Source: Bacteroidales bacterium
GTDB taxonomy: Bacteria; Bacteroidota; Bacteroidia; Bacteroidales; P3
Assembly: GCA_017439185.1 (NCBI GenBank)
Contig: JAFRTM010000014.1
Span: 62,001-126,000, forward strand
Length of the DNA stretch: 64,000 nt
Reading direction: 5' to 3'
Shown one piece after another: positions 36,307 to 45,739 of the stretch. Both the position numbers and the translations under genes were made by a program. Positions within the stretch are counted from its first letter, which is position 1, and each line of letters opens with the position of its first letter. Below the pieces are notes generated by a model. The model was given only the letters and a program-made list of their open reading frames with translations, searched no databases and had not been told where the DNA came from.

Positions 36307-39300
36307 TCCTTCAGTATTTCGAACGAACCCCTACGCTCCACTTTCGCGTCGAAGCCTATGCCGTCGAAACGGTAGAAGTAGGTGCCTGCCGGCATATCCT
36401 GCGGGTCCCAGAAGTCCTCGTCGGACTTGATGTCGGTCTTCTCGTAGAGGAGGAAGCCCCATCGGTTGTATATACTGAGTTTGTTCTTCGGATAGCAGTT
36501 CTGCTCCACAAGATTGATAATGACAAACCGGTCGTTGATGCCGTCGCCGTTGGGTGTCACCACCGTCGGGAACTGCAGGAACTTCTCACACTTCCACACC
36601 GTCTCCAGGAAATAGTGCACCGTCGAGTCGCATCCGTATATGTTCTTCAACTCAAAGAGGTCGTCCTTTATGGCATAGTCGTAGCTTCGGTCGTTATACG
36701 TCCACGGCAGGTCGTTGTACGAGCATGTGTCATAGACATACACATGGTTAGTGTCGTTGACCACAAACGGGAGAATCGCCACACTGTCGCATCCGGCAAC
36801 CCTCGACACTATGTAGGTATAAGTCCCCGAAGTGTCATATACCGTTCCGTTCCAGGTGTAGGTCTCGCCTTGACAGACTATCACCGTGTCATCGACAATC
36901 GTGTCGTTATGAATAACAGTGAGGTGGAGCGTCACCGTCGAGTCGCACCCGCCGGCATTGCCGTTCGGCAACACCACCGTAGGTTCATCGGTGGAAACCG
37001 TATAAGTGGTGTCGGGAGTGTGGGGCCATACATAGCTGTTGCAAGCCTCCTGCTCGTCAAAACCCTGTGTGCTTTCACTTATGGTAAGATGCAGCGCCAC
37101 CGTTGAGTCACAGCCTACAGAGTTTCCTCCCGGTATTGTGGAGAAAGGCTCGTCGGTCGAGGCGGTGTAGGTCTGGTTGGTCACCGGCCAGAAATAACTG
37201 CCGCACCCGCTCTCCTCGTCAATTCCTATTGTGCTATAGTTTATGGTCAAGTGGAGCGTCATCACCGAGTCGCACCCCACCGTGTTCGCATTGGGGAAGG
37301 TGACCGCAGGCTCGTCGGTCGAAGCATAGTACACAACCCCGTTGCCGTTTGCCCAGCGCACCGAGTCGCATGCCTCAATGACGTCAACGCTCTGCGAACT
37401 GTGCTTGATGGTAAGGTGGAGCGTGGTCACAGAGTCGCACCCTGACACATTGGTGGAATGATATTGCACGCTATTGTTGCTTATCGACGATGTATAGGTC
37501 TGGCCGTTGCCGTCTGTCCATGTGAAGGAGTCGCAAGCCTCCGTCTCTAACACCGCACTGTTGCTGTGGTTGAGGGTAAGGTGCAGATACACCACCGAGT
37601 CGCATCCTGCCGCATTGCCGTTAGGGATAACCGCCGACGAGGTGGTCGTGCTGGAGGTGTACCACAAGTGGTTCAAACTCCATTCAAATCCGTCGCAAGC
37701 CACTTGGGTGTCAACTCCCGTGGTCTCAGTTGCCACCCTGACGGTCACACTGTCCTTCTCGCTGCACAGGTTCGCATCGCTCACCGTCGCGACATATACC
37801 GTCGTGTTCATCGGCGTAACATTCTGCGTATTGTTGCTGTTGCCGTTACTCCAAGAATAGGTATATGGTCCCATTCCCCCTTCCGCTGTCACCCACACAC
37901 TCGCCGAGTTGTAACGGCATATAGTGGTGTCGTTGGCCATAGTGAGCCTGAGTCCTTCGGGCTCATAGATGGTCAGCATCATCTGCCCCGTACATCCGTT
38001 ATCGTCTATGGCGGTGATATAATAGTCATCAGCCGAGAGGTTGGGGAACACTCCCGTGGTGTTGGTGTCTCCGCCAAGTGCAAACGAATAGGGAGCCGTG
38101 CCGCCCGACACCGAACTCACATCTACGGTCACCGTGGCATCGTCGCCTCCGTGGCAGGTCACCGAGTCGAAAACGTATGTGAAAGTTATCGGGTGAGGCA
38201 CCGAGAGCGTCACCTGGCGCTCCAGGAAGTTGCCGCACTTGTCAAATGCCGTCACCACCACAACGGTCTGGCCGGTAATGGTGTCGAATGCCGGCACACT
38301 CTGTTCCACTCGGTCTATAGCGCAGTTGTCGTGTGCGTCCATCAGGGTCACTAGGTCGGGCACCAGATATTTGCAGTCCTTGTCCGTAGGCAAAGCGGAA
38401 GTCACCGTGAGGTCGTTGTTGAACGTAGGATTCACACCGTCCTGCGAGGCAAACGTAGCTGTAGCCGAAGCTGTACATCCGTTCTGGTCAGTCACCTCCG
38501 CCGCCAGCGAGAACGTCTGGCACTTTCCGTTGCTCACTCCGTAAACCGCAGCATTGGAACCGCTGACATCTCCACTCCAGTGGTAAGTATAGGGAGCTTC
38601 GCCTCCTGTTACGTTGGCCGAAAAGTCATAATGTTCACCCGAAGCCAACGGACAAGTCCCGGTGGTCGGTGTCGTTATCGTGACCGACAGGGCGCCCGGT
38701 TCTCCCACCGTGGCAGTGGCAGTGGCAGTACATCCGCCCTGTTCCGTAACTGTGAGATTATATGTTCCTCCAGCCAGGTTTTCTATGTCCTCCTGGGTGT
38801 AGGCTCCGCTGTTCCAGTCGTAGGTAAAATTGCCCGACGCGCTGCCGGTTACCGTAATATACACAGCCCCGTCGCCAGTGGAATTGCACGAGACATTATG
38901 AATACTGTCCACCGTCACCACCGGCAACGGCTGGTCGGTCACCGTCAGCGTGACTGTGCTGTCGCACCCCTCCGCTGTCGTAAAGGTCTGGGTCTGGGTG
39001 CCTGCCGCTGTGAAACTGGCGTTGTAGAAATCGAAAGGATATGCACCGGGACAAACCGCCGTGTCCTTGGTAATATTCAACGACTGCTGAATCAGCAGCA
39101 CCAAGGTAACGGTGCTGTCGCACCCGCTCGACGACGTGGTGGTCCAGTCCACCGTGGTGCTCTCGGTATAGGTCTGGCCGTTGCCGTTGGTCCAGGTGAA
39201 ACTCTGGCACTGCTGCTCATATATGGTGTCGTGCGTCGCCTGCTTTACCACAAGAATCAAAGTGTCGCGGTCGGGACAGCCATACTCCGTAAGTCTCAAG

Positions 39301-42300
39301 TCCACGATGGTGTCGCTCTCGGTGTAGGTCTGGCCGGTACGTGCCCAGGTGTAGGGGTTGCAGCTCGGCGTGGGTTGTTCGGTATGCCCCACCGCATCGT
39401 GCATCGTAACGGACACTATGTCGTCATATTTTGTCGTGCAACCGTATTCGTCTCTCAGGTAGAGGTCGCAGGAGGCGGTGCCGGTAAAGTCGGTCGGCGG
39501 AGTTATCTCCATATAGACTCCAGCCTTGGTCGAAGACCAGTTGCAGTCCACCCACGACGAGTCGAGGTCCACCGTGTAGGTCCAGTTGTCGGGCAGCAGC
39601 TCCTCGTTGAGTCCCAACTCCCAGCTGAAGATATATCCGTTGTCCACGCTCCATCCGTCAACCACTTCTATTGTCCACGTACCGTTCAGGTGGCACCCTA
39701 TGAGGTTGTCGAACGACTCGTGGGGATGGTAAATCTGTGACATCGTAGAATAGCTGGAGGAGTCAATGGATTTCCTCGAGATGTTACCCACGTTGACATA
39801 CTCGTAAACATATCCGTAAGTGCCGCCGGCATAGGTATAACCGCGTGTGGTGTTGTTGGACCATATATAGTTCCAGCCCATTCCGGGTGCGTTAGCGGCC
39901 AAAGACGGGTCACAGTTGGAGGAATAGTTGTCGTCTGGCACACCAAAATATATAAACCGGTCGTCCGTTGTTGCCCAGTTGTCATAACCCGACGGTATTG
40001 CGTTGTGGCATGTCGATTCTCCACTACCCGACTGGGGCAGTATTACCGAGCGCTGACCGTCAGGACAGGTGAGGGCAATATATATGTCACCCACCCATGA
40101 GTGCTCGATATTGAGCATTACATAGAGCAGGTCGTTGGCGTCTCTTATGGTGTCCTCGGCGGCGAAGTCGGTGAAAGTCACCGAGGAACTGTAGAAGCAG
40201 GTTCCGCTGCAAGGCTCGCCGTCGGGCAGCAGCACCGTGTCGGTAACCCCGAGCACCGTAGCGGCACTTCCCTGGGGTCTTACCACATCGATAGCACCGA
40301 TGCCGTCAGGGGAGACATATATGCTGAACGGCTCTCCCTTGCAGATATTAAACTGCGGGTTGGAGGTAACGCGGAAAGCGCCTGCCACCCTTACCCTGAC
40401 CGGCAACGTCACGCTGCATTCGCCAGGATTCCCCTTCGCTATACTGAGCGTGAGGTTGTGGCCCATCGCTTGGTCATAGGTGTGGGTAAAGCTGTCGCCT
40501 GTCTGTTCGGTGATGAGGCCGCCGGTGCTGGACGAGAGGCTCCAGGTGTAGGTGTAGCCCGAGCAGTTGGCAAGGGGCGAGACGCTAAGGGTCACCGGTT
40601 CGTTATAGCAGACGTCGGCATAGTAGTAGCCGTCGCTTGCCTTGCGGAGGGGCGAAGTCTTGCCCGACTGGAAGACATAGAAAGCTTCGGGGTCGCAGCA
40701 TTCGAGGTCGTTGGCCGTAACGGTCCACTGTATGGTGACCGTCTTGGTGCAGCTGCCATTGGTGGCGGTGATGGTGAACGAGCCGCTACCGGTAGCTGTC
40801 GGTGTGCCGCTGAACGAGCCGTCGGAATTCAGCGTAAGCCACGCAGGAATATCCGTAGAGGCAAACGTGGTACCCGAGTGGTCCCCTTCGGGAGCCGCTC
40901 CGTACATCTCCACACCCACATAGCCGGATATGTTCTGTGTGGAAGGATCGTAATTGACGTCATAGACGTGGGCGACCGACGGCACCCGCGACGAGAGGCA
41001 GTCGTAGGTGGAATTGTAATTGCCGACATAATAGGTGGTGGTGGCCGTCACTGTAGGCGAATAGGTGTTGCCCGTCGCCACCGGAGTAGTGGCGTCCACC
41101 GCGTCGAACCATTGCAATTGGCCTTCGTCCGACACCGTGGCCGTCAGGTCAACCTGCTGTCCGGCGCATACCGACACGCTTGTGGCCGTCGGAACCTGCG
41201 AGGGGCATATTATCTGCAGGTCGTATGAAGCCTGGGTGGGACAATAATTGCCGTCCACAGGCACTGTGGCCGTGATGGTAACCGAGCCGGTAGCCAGAGA
41301 GGTCACGGCTCCCGTGTTCTCATCGACTGAAGCTATCGTGGGGTCGGAGGAGGAATATTGTATGGCTCCGGTGGAATTGGTGGTCGCCGTAAGGCCGCAA
41401 CTGGAACCGAGATAACACATCGCCGAGCTGTTGCTGAACTGGCAGGTGGAGGCTATCGTACAATGGTCTATACAAATCTTTGTGTCGGGCCGTAACGTCG
41501 TGGTGCTGGTGGTGCCCTGGTAGGAGTCTATCGTGGCCGGCACTGCATCGTAAGTGGTGGAATAGGCATATATGACGCTGTTGCCCGTGGTGTTGGTGCC
41601 GTAGAAACTGGTGGCGCTATAGCTGGCCGAGCCGCAATCCACAGCGATCACCAGGTTGCGGGTGCCGGAATATGTGAAGTCAACCGGGATAGTGTTCCAT
41701 CCGGCATTTATGGTCCAGGAAGTGTTGGAATAGACCCGTGTGAGCTCACTATAGTCGACCCAGTTGCCGGAGCTGTTGAAGGTGTTCTGATCGGTCTCGC
41801 CGATATAGATGTCGATGCGGCGGGCAATCGCGTTGGCCGACGCCGCGTTGAAGGCTATCTGGGTTATGTGACCGGCACCGCCCAGCTCGGCGGCAGTGTA
41901 GAGCATCTGGGCATAGGAATTCTCGAAATAGCCATAGAGGGGAGCCGAGGAAGTTGTGGTTTCGGAAGTGCCGATAACGGGGCAGCCGTCGTTGACGTTG
42001 ATGGTATAGGAAGCCGACTCGTTGCAATAGCCGGCGACGGTGGAGGTCGCCGTGATGGTCACCAGGCCATAGGTGCCGGTGAAGGAGACCTGGCCGTTGG
42101 ACTCGACAGTGGCTATGGACTCGTCCGAGGAGCTGTAGGTAACGGTTCCGGGCAGGAGGTTAAAGGTCGTGGGGTTTACCAGCGCGTTGACCAGCGAGGG
42201 CTCCGTGAAATCGCCGCTGCCAACCACATAGCTGTAGGCTCCCGAACCGGAAAACTCGATAACGCCGGCACGATGGGTACAGTTCTGCCTTATGCAGAAA

Positions 42301-42950
42301 CGGGTGTTGGGACGGTCGGTGTCCATGGCCCCCGTCTGGCTCGAGACGGGATAGGAGCCGGAGAGGGAATAGTGCCTGGTGCCACTCTGTGTGCGTAGCA
42401 CCATGTTGCCAGAAGTTGCCGTACGGTAGAATGTGCGACTGTAGCCGCCACCTTCACTGTTAGAGTTGTCGTCGATGACCACCAGAAGGTTGCCGCCAGT
42501 GTAGGCGAAGGGGGCGGTGAGCGAGAAGTCGTTCCAGCCCTGATGGGAGCAATCCAATGTGCCGTTATAGACTTGGGTCAGGCCTGTGACGACCCAGTCG
42601 GTGTCGTTATTGAAGGAGCTTTTGACCGTGTTGGCCATATATATGGTAACGTTGTCCTTGCCGTTCATGCCTGTAGTGCTGGCATAATGGAACTCAATCT
42701 TCTCAATGGTGCCTTCGCCAGAACCGATTTCGTCGGCGGTGTATAGGATCTCGGTGAACGAGTAATTGTAATCGGTGTTCACAGGTGCCACGTAACTGGT
42801 GTTTTCGGTGCCCATGCTCACGGTGTAGGGGTTGCAGTTACCGCTTTGTCCCATTGCCAGGTTGCACACCGACAGCACCGCCAACAATATGGAGACTTTC
42901 CATATTGCCCGCATTGATGCCTTATATATCATTTTTGCCTCTTTTTTCAT
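36297..42950 (-). CDS. giant modular surface protein with T9SS type B (gliding-motility C-terminal) sorting domain
   Basis: 2217 residues from the ATG at 42950; a TTG further upstream is unlikely because the signal peptide (MRAIWKVSILLAVLSVCNLAMG) follows the ATG closely. Visible parts: N-terminal beta-rich modules; BIG2-like segments (YSSSDESIATV, YSSSDPTIASVDENTGAV); a proprotein-convertase P-domain-like part (MLNIEHSWVGDIYIALTCPDG to GTWTIEVVDGW); PKD/SprB-like segments; then five to six repeats of about 55 residues with CDSFTW and GCDSVxTLHLTI. It ends in a CHU_C/TIGR04131-like domain (FPTVVTPNGDGINDRF, IYNRWGFLLYE, AGTYFYRF). Such proteins are exported by the Por/T9SS machine and attached to the cell surface. 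Binding target unknown. Confidence 0.88.
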   Translation of the reverse strand: MKKEAKMIYKASMRAIWKVSILLAVLSVCNLAMGQSGNCNPYTVSMGTENTSYVAPVNTDYNYSFTEILYTADEIGSGEGTIEKIEFHYASTTGMNGKDNVTIYMANTVKSSFNNDTDWVVTGLTQVYNGTLDCSHQGWNDFSLTAPFAYTGGNLLVVIDDNSNSEGGGYSRTFYRTATSGNMVLRTQSGTRHYSLSGSYPVSSQTGAMDTDRPNTRFCIRQNCTHRAGVIEFSGSGAYSYVVGSGDFTEPSLVNALVNPTTFNLLPGTVTYSSSDESIATVESNGQVSFTGTYGLVTITATSTVAGYCNESASYTINVNDGCPVIGTSETTTSSAPLYGYFENSYAQMLYTAAELGGAGHITQIAFNAASANAIARRIDIYIGETDQNTFNSSGNWVDYSELTRVYSNTSWTINAGWNTIPVDFTYSGTRNLVIAVDCGSASYSATSFYGTNTTGNSVIYAYSTTYDAVPATIDSYQGTTSTTTLRPDTKICIDHCTIASTCQFSNSSAMCYLGSSCGLTATTNSTGAIQYSSSDPTIASVDENTGAVTSLATGSVTITATVPVDGNYCPTQASYDLQIICPSQVPTATSVSVCAGQQVDLTATVSDEGQLQWFDAVDATTPVATGNTYSPTVTATTTYYVGNYNSTYDCLSSRVPSVAHVYDVNYDPSTQNISGYVGVEMYGAAPEGDHSGTTFASTDIPAWLTLNSDGSFSGTPTATGSGSFTITATNGSCTKTVTIQWTVTANDLECCDPEAFYVFQSGKTSPLRKASDGYYYADVCYNEPVTLSVSPLANCSGYTYTWSLSSSTGGLITEQTGDSFTHTYDQAMGHNLTLSIAKGNPGECSVTLPVRVRVAGAFRVTSNPQFNICKGEPFSIYVSPDGIGAIDVVRPQGSAATVLGVTDTVLLPDGEPCSGTCFYSSSVTFTDFAAEDTIRDANDLLYVMLNIEHSWVGDIYIALTCPDGQRSVILPQSGSGESTCHNAIPSGYDNWATTDDRFIYFGVPDDNYSSNCDPSLAANAPGMGWNYIWSNNTTRGYTYAGGTYGYVYEYVNVGNISRKSIDSSSYSTMSQIYHPHESFDNLIGCHLNGTWTIEVVDGWSVDNGYIFSWELGLNEELLPDNWTYTVDLDSSWVDCNWSSTKAGVYMEITPPTDFTGTASCDLYLRDEYGCTTKYDDIVSVTMHDAVGHTEQPTPSCNPYTWARTGQTYTESDTIVDLRLTEYGCPDRDTLILVVKQATHDTIYEQQCQSFTWTNGNGQTYTESTTVDWTTTSSSGCDSTVTLVLLIQQSLNITKDTAVCPGAYPFDFYNASFTAAGTQTQTFTTAEGCDSTVTLTVTDQPLPVVTVDSIHNVSCNSTGDGAVYITVTGSASGNFTYDWNSGAYTQEDIENLAGGTYNLTVTEQGGCTATATATVGEPGALSVTITTPTTGTCPLASGEHYDFSANVTGGEAPYTYHWSGDVSGSNAAVYGVSNGKCQTFSLAAEVTDQNGCTASATATFASQDGVNPTFNNDLTVTSALPTDKDCKYLVPDLVTLMDAHDNCAIDRVEQSVPAFDTITGQTVVVVTAFDKCGNFLERQVTLSVPHPITFTYVFDSVTCHGGDDATVTVDVSSVSGGTAPYSFALGGDTNTTGVFPNLSADDYYITAIDDNGCTGQMMLTIYEPEGLRLTMANDTTICRYNSASVWVTAEGGMGPYTYSWSNGNSNNTQNVTPMNTTVYVATVSDANLCSEKDSVTVRVATETTGVDTQVACDGFEWSLNHLWYTSSTTTSSAVIPNGNAAGCDSVVYLHLTLNHSNSAVLETEACDSFTWTDGNGQTYTSSISNNSVQYHSTNVSGCDSVTTLHLTIKHSSQSVDVIEACDSVRWANGNGVVYYASTDEPAVTFPNANTVGCDSVMTLHLTINYSTIGIDEESGCGSYFWPVTNQTYTASTDEPFSTIPGGNSVGCDSTVALHLTISESTQGFDEQEACNSYVWPHTPDTTYTVSTDEPTVVLPNGNAGGCDSTVTLHLTVIHNDTIVDDTVIVCQGETYTWNGTVYDTSGTYTYIVSRVAGCDSVAILPFVVNDTNHVYVYDTCSYNDLPWTYNDRSYDYAIKDDLFELKNIYGCDSTVHYFLETVWKCEKFLQFPTVVTPNGDGINDRFVIINLVEQNCYPKNKLSIYNRWGFLLYEKTDIKSDEDFWDPQDMPAGTYFYRFDGIGFDAKVERRGSFEILKENK

Positions 42951-43071
42951 CTGTTTTCGATTCTTTGGGGTCAATCGTAACCGACGGCTTATGCCAAACA
43001 CAGCAACAGAACATTGATATACAACCAATTATTCTTGTATTCGCACTTTTCGGGCACAATTTAACCGATTA

Positions 43072-43101
43072 CAAAGATACGCAAAATTTTTATAATAGCA
43101 A
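43072..43101 (-). promoter_or_regulatory. promoter of the giant T9SS surface protein
   Basis: Minus strand TTG (43099-43101), 19 nt, TATCTTTG (43072-43079). The leader to the ATG at 42950 would be about 115 nt. Confidence 0.82.
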
Positions 43102-43248
43102 TTTTTCGCTTGCGACATTTCCGGATTTTATGAATTTTTAACAGTTGCGTTTTTATTGCCTTGGGTGCTTCCGAGTGAGGAAAAACGGGAAGCCGGACGG
43201 TGACAGGACAGAGGGAAAAAACTTAGAGATTATTTATAATTTCACTCT

Positions 43249-43287
43249 GGTTCCCTCCTCTCTCTTCATAAGAGAGGAGGGGGAACC
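43249..43287. other. long hairpin in the divergent region
   Basis: Left arm 43249-43263 (GGTTCC then CTCCTCTCT) pairs with right arm 43271-43287 with one 2-nt bulge around a 7-nt loop. No clear T run follows on either side, so it is not an obvious terminator. Confidence 0.65.
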
Positions 43288-43319
43288 GACGTGAGATATA
43301 ATTTCAGGTCCTATAAAAG

Positions 43320-43462
43320 TAGGTCAAAACATTAATCAACCATTAATGTGACCTTAATGTATAACGGCAAAAACGGCTGTTAAAATTTTTAACACTTAGG
43401 AGCCGATTTTGGCCCGTGGCAAAGTAAGGGTAAGTTAAGGGCAAAGTAAGGGCAAATTCGAG
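43320..43462. repeat. 11-bp-period degenerate array G
   Basis: ATTAATCAACC, ATTAATGTGAC and CTTAATGTATA begin it; GCAAAGTAAGG, GTAAGTTAAGG and GCAAAGTAAGG end it. The two clear cores are 99 bp apart, exactly nine units, so the 11-bp register holds across the weaker middle. 43325-43346 is the exact reverse complement of 56117-56138 in array F. Confidence 0.82.
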
Positions 43463-43562
43463 AACGGCCTGAGTGAAGACAGAAAGTTAAAAATCGTTAA
43501 ATTTTAAGAATTTTGTCCTGATTTTTGCCTTCAAAACCATCTATCGGTAGAGGGAGAAAAAA

Positions 43563-43599
43563 TGCCGTTCGTCGATAAAAACGTGCCGTTTGTCGATAA
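43563..43599. promoter_or_regulatory. paired 16-bp direct repeats upstream of the acyl-carrier operon
   Basis: TGCCGTTCGTCGATAA (43563-43578) and TGCCGTTTGTCGATAA (43584-43599) differ at one base and are 21 bp apart, two helical turns. They end 37 bp before the -7 box, a fitting place for an activator. Binding protein unknown. Confidence 0.55.
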
Positions 43600-43636
43600 T
43601 TCGCGTGCGAATATATAAGGTGTAAAATATTTTGCG

Positions 43637-43644
43637 TACTTTTG
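43637..43644 (+). promoter_or_regulatory. putative -7 box of the acyl-carrier operon
   Basis: TACTTTTG followed by CAC, 80 bp before the first gene. No clear TTG at -33, which would fit dependence on an activator. Confidence 0.55.
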
Positions 43645-43723
43645 CACTTTCTTTCGGAGACGCAAGTTCTGCGGTAAACAATTAAAAGTCAATAAAATAG
43701 AAACAAAATACAAAACATTGAAT

Positions 43724-44995
43724 ATGGAAGAAAAAGATCGTAAAGTAGTGATTACCGGTATGGGAATATGGTCGTGCCTGGGCACGAGCCTGAAAGAGGT
43801 ACGCCAGTCGCTGTACGACGGGAAGAGCGGAATCGTGTTTGCCCCCGAGCGCAAGGAGATGGGATTCCAGAGCGGACTGACCGCCCACGTGCCGATGCCG
43901 GAGCTGAAGGGCAAGGTGGACAGGGCTCACAGGGTGTTCATGCCCGAAGAGGCCCAGTATGCCTATATGGCTACGGTGGATGCGCTGAACATGGCAATGA
44001 TTGACGAGGAATATATGGAGCACCACGACGTGGGACTGCTCTACGGCAACGACTCGAGCGCCGACGCGGTGGTGAAGAGCGTGGACACGATGAGGAACAA
44101 GAAGAGCACCCATTTGGTGGGCTCGGGCGCGATATTCCAGAGCATGAACTCGACGGTGACGATGAACCTGGGATGCCTGTTCAAGCTGAGGGGCATTAAC
44201 ATGACGGTGAGCGCCGCCTGTGCCAGCGGAAGCCACGCCATTGGACTGGGCTCGCTGCTGATAAAGATGGGCCTGCAGGACTGCATAGTGTGCGGCGGAG
44301 CCCAGGAGGTCAACCCCTTCTCGATAGGCAGTTTCGACGGTATCGGAGCTTTCTCGAAGAGGGAAGACGAGCCGGAGAAGGCGTCGAGGCCGTTCGACAT
44401 CAACCGCGACGGTCTGGTGCCGGGAGGCGGAGCCGCTACAGTGATTATCGAGAGCGAGGAGAGCGCCAAGAGAAGAGGTGCCCCGATCATCGCCGAGGTG
44501 CTGGGCTACGGTTTCTCGGCCAACGGCGACCATATCTCGGCTCCTAACGTGGAAGGGCCAAAGAAATCGCTGCAGATGGCACTGAAACAGGCCATGATAA
44601 GGAAAGACCAGATCGGTTACATCAACGCACACGCCACTTCGACCCATGTGGGCGACACCAACGAGGCCAAGGCCATCTACTCGGTGTTCGGCAAGGAGAT
44701 GCCTCCGGTGACTTCCACCAAAGGCCAGACAGGCCACGAGATGTGGATGGCCGGCGCCAGCGAGATCATCTACTCCATCCTGATGATGAAGAGCCACTTC
44801 ATCGGCGCCAACCTCAACTTTGAGCAGGGCGACGAGGACACTTGCAAGCTCAACATACCGGCGAAGAGACTGGACAACCAGAACTTCGACATATTCCTGA
44901 GCAACTCGTTCGGCTTCGGCGGCACCAACTCGACACTGGTCATCAAGAACCGCGAAGACAACTGGGAGGCTACCGGCGAAGAGGAGGAAAACTAA
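43724..44995 (+). CDS. beta-ketoacyl-ACP synthase (KAS II-like)
   Basis: About 423 residues from the ATG at 43724; a TTG two codons earlier also opens the frame. It has the Cys-His-His triad: Cys166 in SAACASGSHA, His in NAHATSTHVGD and His in KGQTGHEMWMAGASE. The C-terminus ends with NSFGFGGTNSTLV, the family glycine-rich loop. It condenses acyl groups with malonyl-ACP. It heads a six-gene operon with its own carrier protein and dehydratases, so it probably makes a special acyl chain and is not the housekeeping FabF. Confidence 0.88.
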   Translation: MEEKDRKVVITGMGIWSCLGTSLKEVRQSLYDGKSGIVFAPERKEMGFQSGLTAHVPMPELKGKVDRAHRVFMPEEAQYAYMATVDALNMAMIDEEYMEHHDVGLLYGNDSSADAVVKSVDTMRNKKSTHLVGSGAIFQSMNSTVTMNLGCLFKLRGINMTVSAACASGSHAIGLGSLLIKMGLQDCIVCGGAQEVNPFSIGSFDGIGAFSKREDEPEKASRPFDINRDGLVPGGGAATVIIESEESAKRRGAPIIAEVLGYGFSANGDHISAPNVEGPKKSLQMALKQAMIRKDQIGYINAHATSTHVGDTNEAKAIYSVFGKEMPPVTSTKGQTGHEMWMAGASEIIYSILMMKSHFIGANLNFEQGDEDTCKLNIPAKRLDNQNFDIFLSNSFGFGGTNSTLVIKNREDNWEATGEEEEN

Positions 44996-44996
44996 A

Positions 44997-45038
44997 GTTG
45001 TGAGTTGAAAGTTGTAAGTTAAAAGTTAAAAATAAAAA
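44997..45038. repeat. 7-bp-period degenerate tandem repeat
   Basis: Six consecutive 7-mers (GTTGTGA, GTTGAAA, GTTGTAA, GTTAAAA twice, ATAAAAA) fill most of the spacer between the ketosynthase and ACP genes. It contains no gene and no hairpin. Confidence 0.75.
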
Positions 45039-45064
45039 CTAATCTAACTAAAAAAATAAAGACA

Positions 45065-45304
45065 ATGAACAAAGACGAAATGATCAAGAAGATGGTGTCG
45101 ATACTGGCATCTGAATTCGAAGTGGAAGAAGAGGTGATAGTGCCCGAGGCCAACATCAAAGAGACGATGCACCTCGATAGCCTGAGCCTGGTGGATATGG
45201 TAGGACTGGTGGAAGAGGAGTTCGGAGTGGAAATCAAGACCGCCGACCTTCCCACTATCAAAACCTTTGCCGACCTCTACGACTATGTCTACAGCAGACA
45301 ATAA
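45065..45304 (+). CDS. acyl carrier protein
   Basis: 79 residues, acidic and helical. Ser39 in LDSLSLVDMV is the expected phosphopantetheine attachment site (DSL motif). It is 69 bp after the ketosynthase gene and overlaps the next gene by 20 bp. A dedicated ACP inside the operon suggests the growing chain is held apart from general fatty acid synthesis. Confidence 0.93.
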   Translation: MNKDEMIKKMVSILASEFEVEEEVIVPEANIKETMHLDSLSLVDMVGLVEEEFGVEIKTADLPTIKTFADLYDYVYSRQ

Positions 45305-45710
45305 AGAGTTCGCAATAGAAGAGCTGATACCCCAGCGTCCCCCGATAAAGATGGTTGAGACCTTCGACTACAGAGGGGACGAGGGGTGCCACACTTCGAT
45401 AGCGGTGGCGGCGGACAACATCTTCGTCGACGACGGAGCGCTGGCGTGCGAAGGCATACTGGAGCATATAGCCCAGTCGGCAGCCTCCTACGTAGGCTAC
45501 CGCCGAAAGATGAAAGGCGAAGAGGTATCGCTGGGTTACATCGGCGACATCAAACAGTGCCAGATGAGTTACCCGATGCCACAGGTGGGCGAACGGGTGG
45601 AGACTACGATGGCGGTGGTGTCGGAAATCGGCAACATCACCATGATAAAGGCCGAAAGCCAGGTAGAGGGACGCCAAGTGGTGTGCTGTACCATGAAACT
45701 GGCCACCTGA
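45285..45710 (+). CDS. hot-dog fold dehydratase-like protein (ApeP/FabZ-like)
   Basis: 141 residues from the ATG at 45285; an upstream TTG would lengthen the overlap with the ACP gene. EELIPQRPPIKMVETF and GILEHIAQSAASYVGY resemble FabZ-like 2/ApeP dehydratases of polyene clusters, with Glu in the central helix. The usual FabZ HxFPG motif is not seen (VDDGALACEG in its place), so its catalytic status is less certain than that of the protein at 46196. The overlap with ACP indicates coupled translation. Confidence 0.75.
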   Translation: MSTADNKEFAIEELIPQRPPIKMVETFDYRGDEGCHTSIAVAADNIFVDDGALACEGILEHIAQSAASYVGYRRKMKGEEVSLGYIGDIKQCQMSYPMPQVGERVETTMAVVSEIGNITMIKAESQVEGRQVVCCTMKLAT

Positions 45711-45739
45711 AAAAGAAAAACAACCGAAAAGAAAAACAG

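Larger units (their letters stand above)
42951..43723. other. divergent intergenic region
   Basis: No gene seen in 773 bp. From left to right it holds the promoter of the giant surface protein (minus), a strong hairpin (43249-43287), an 11-bp-period array, a pair of 16-bp direct repeats, and the -7 box of the acyl-carrier operon (plus). Confidence 0.7.
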
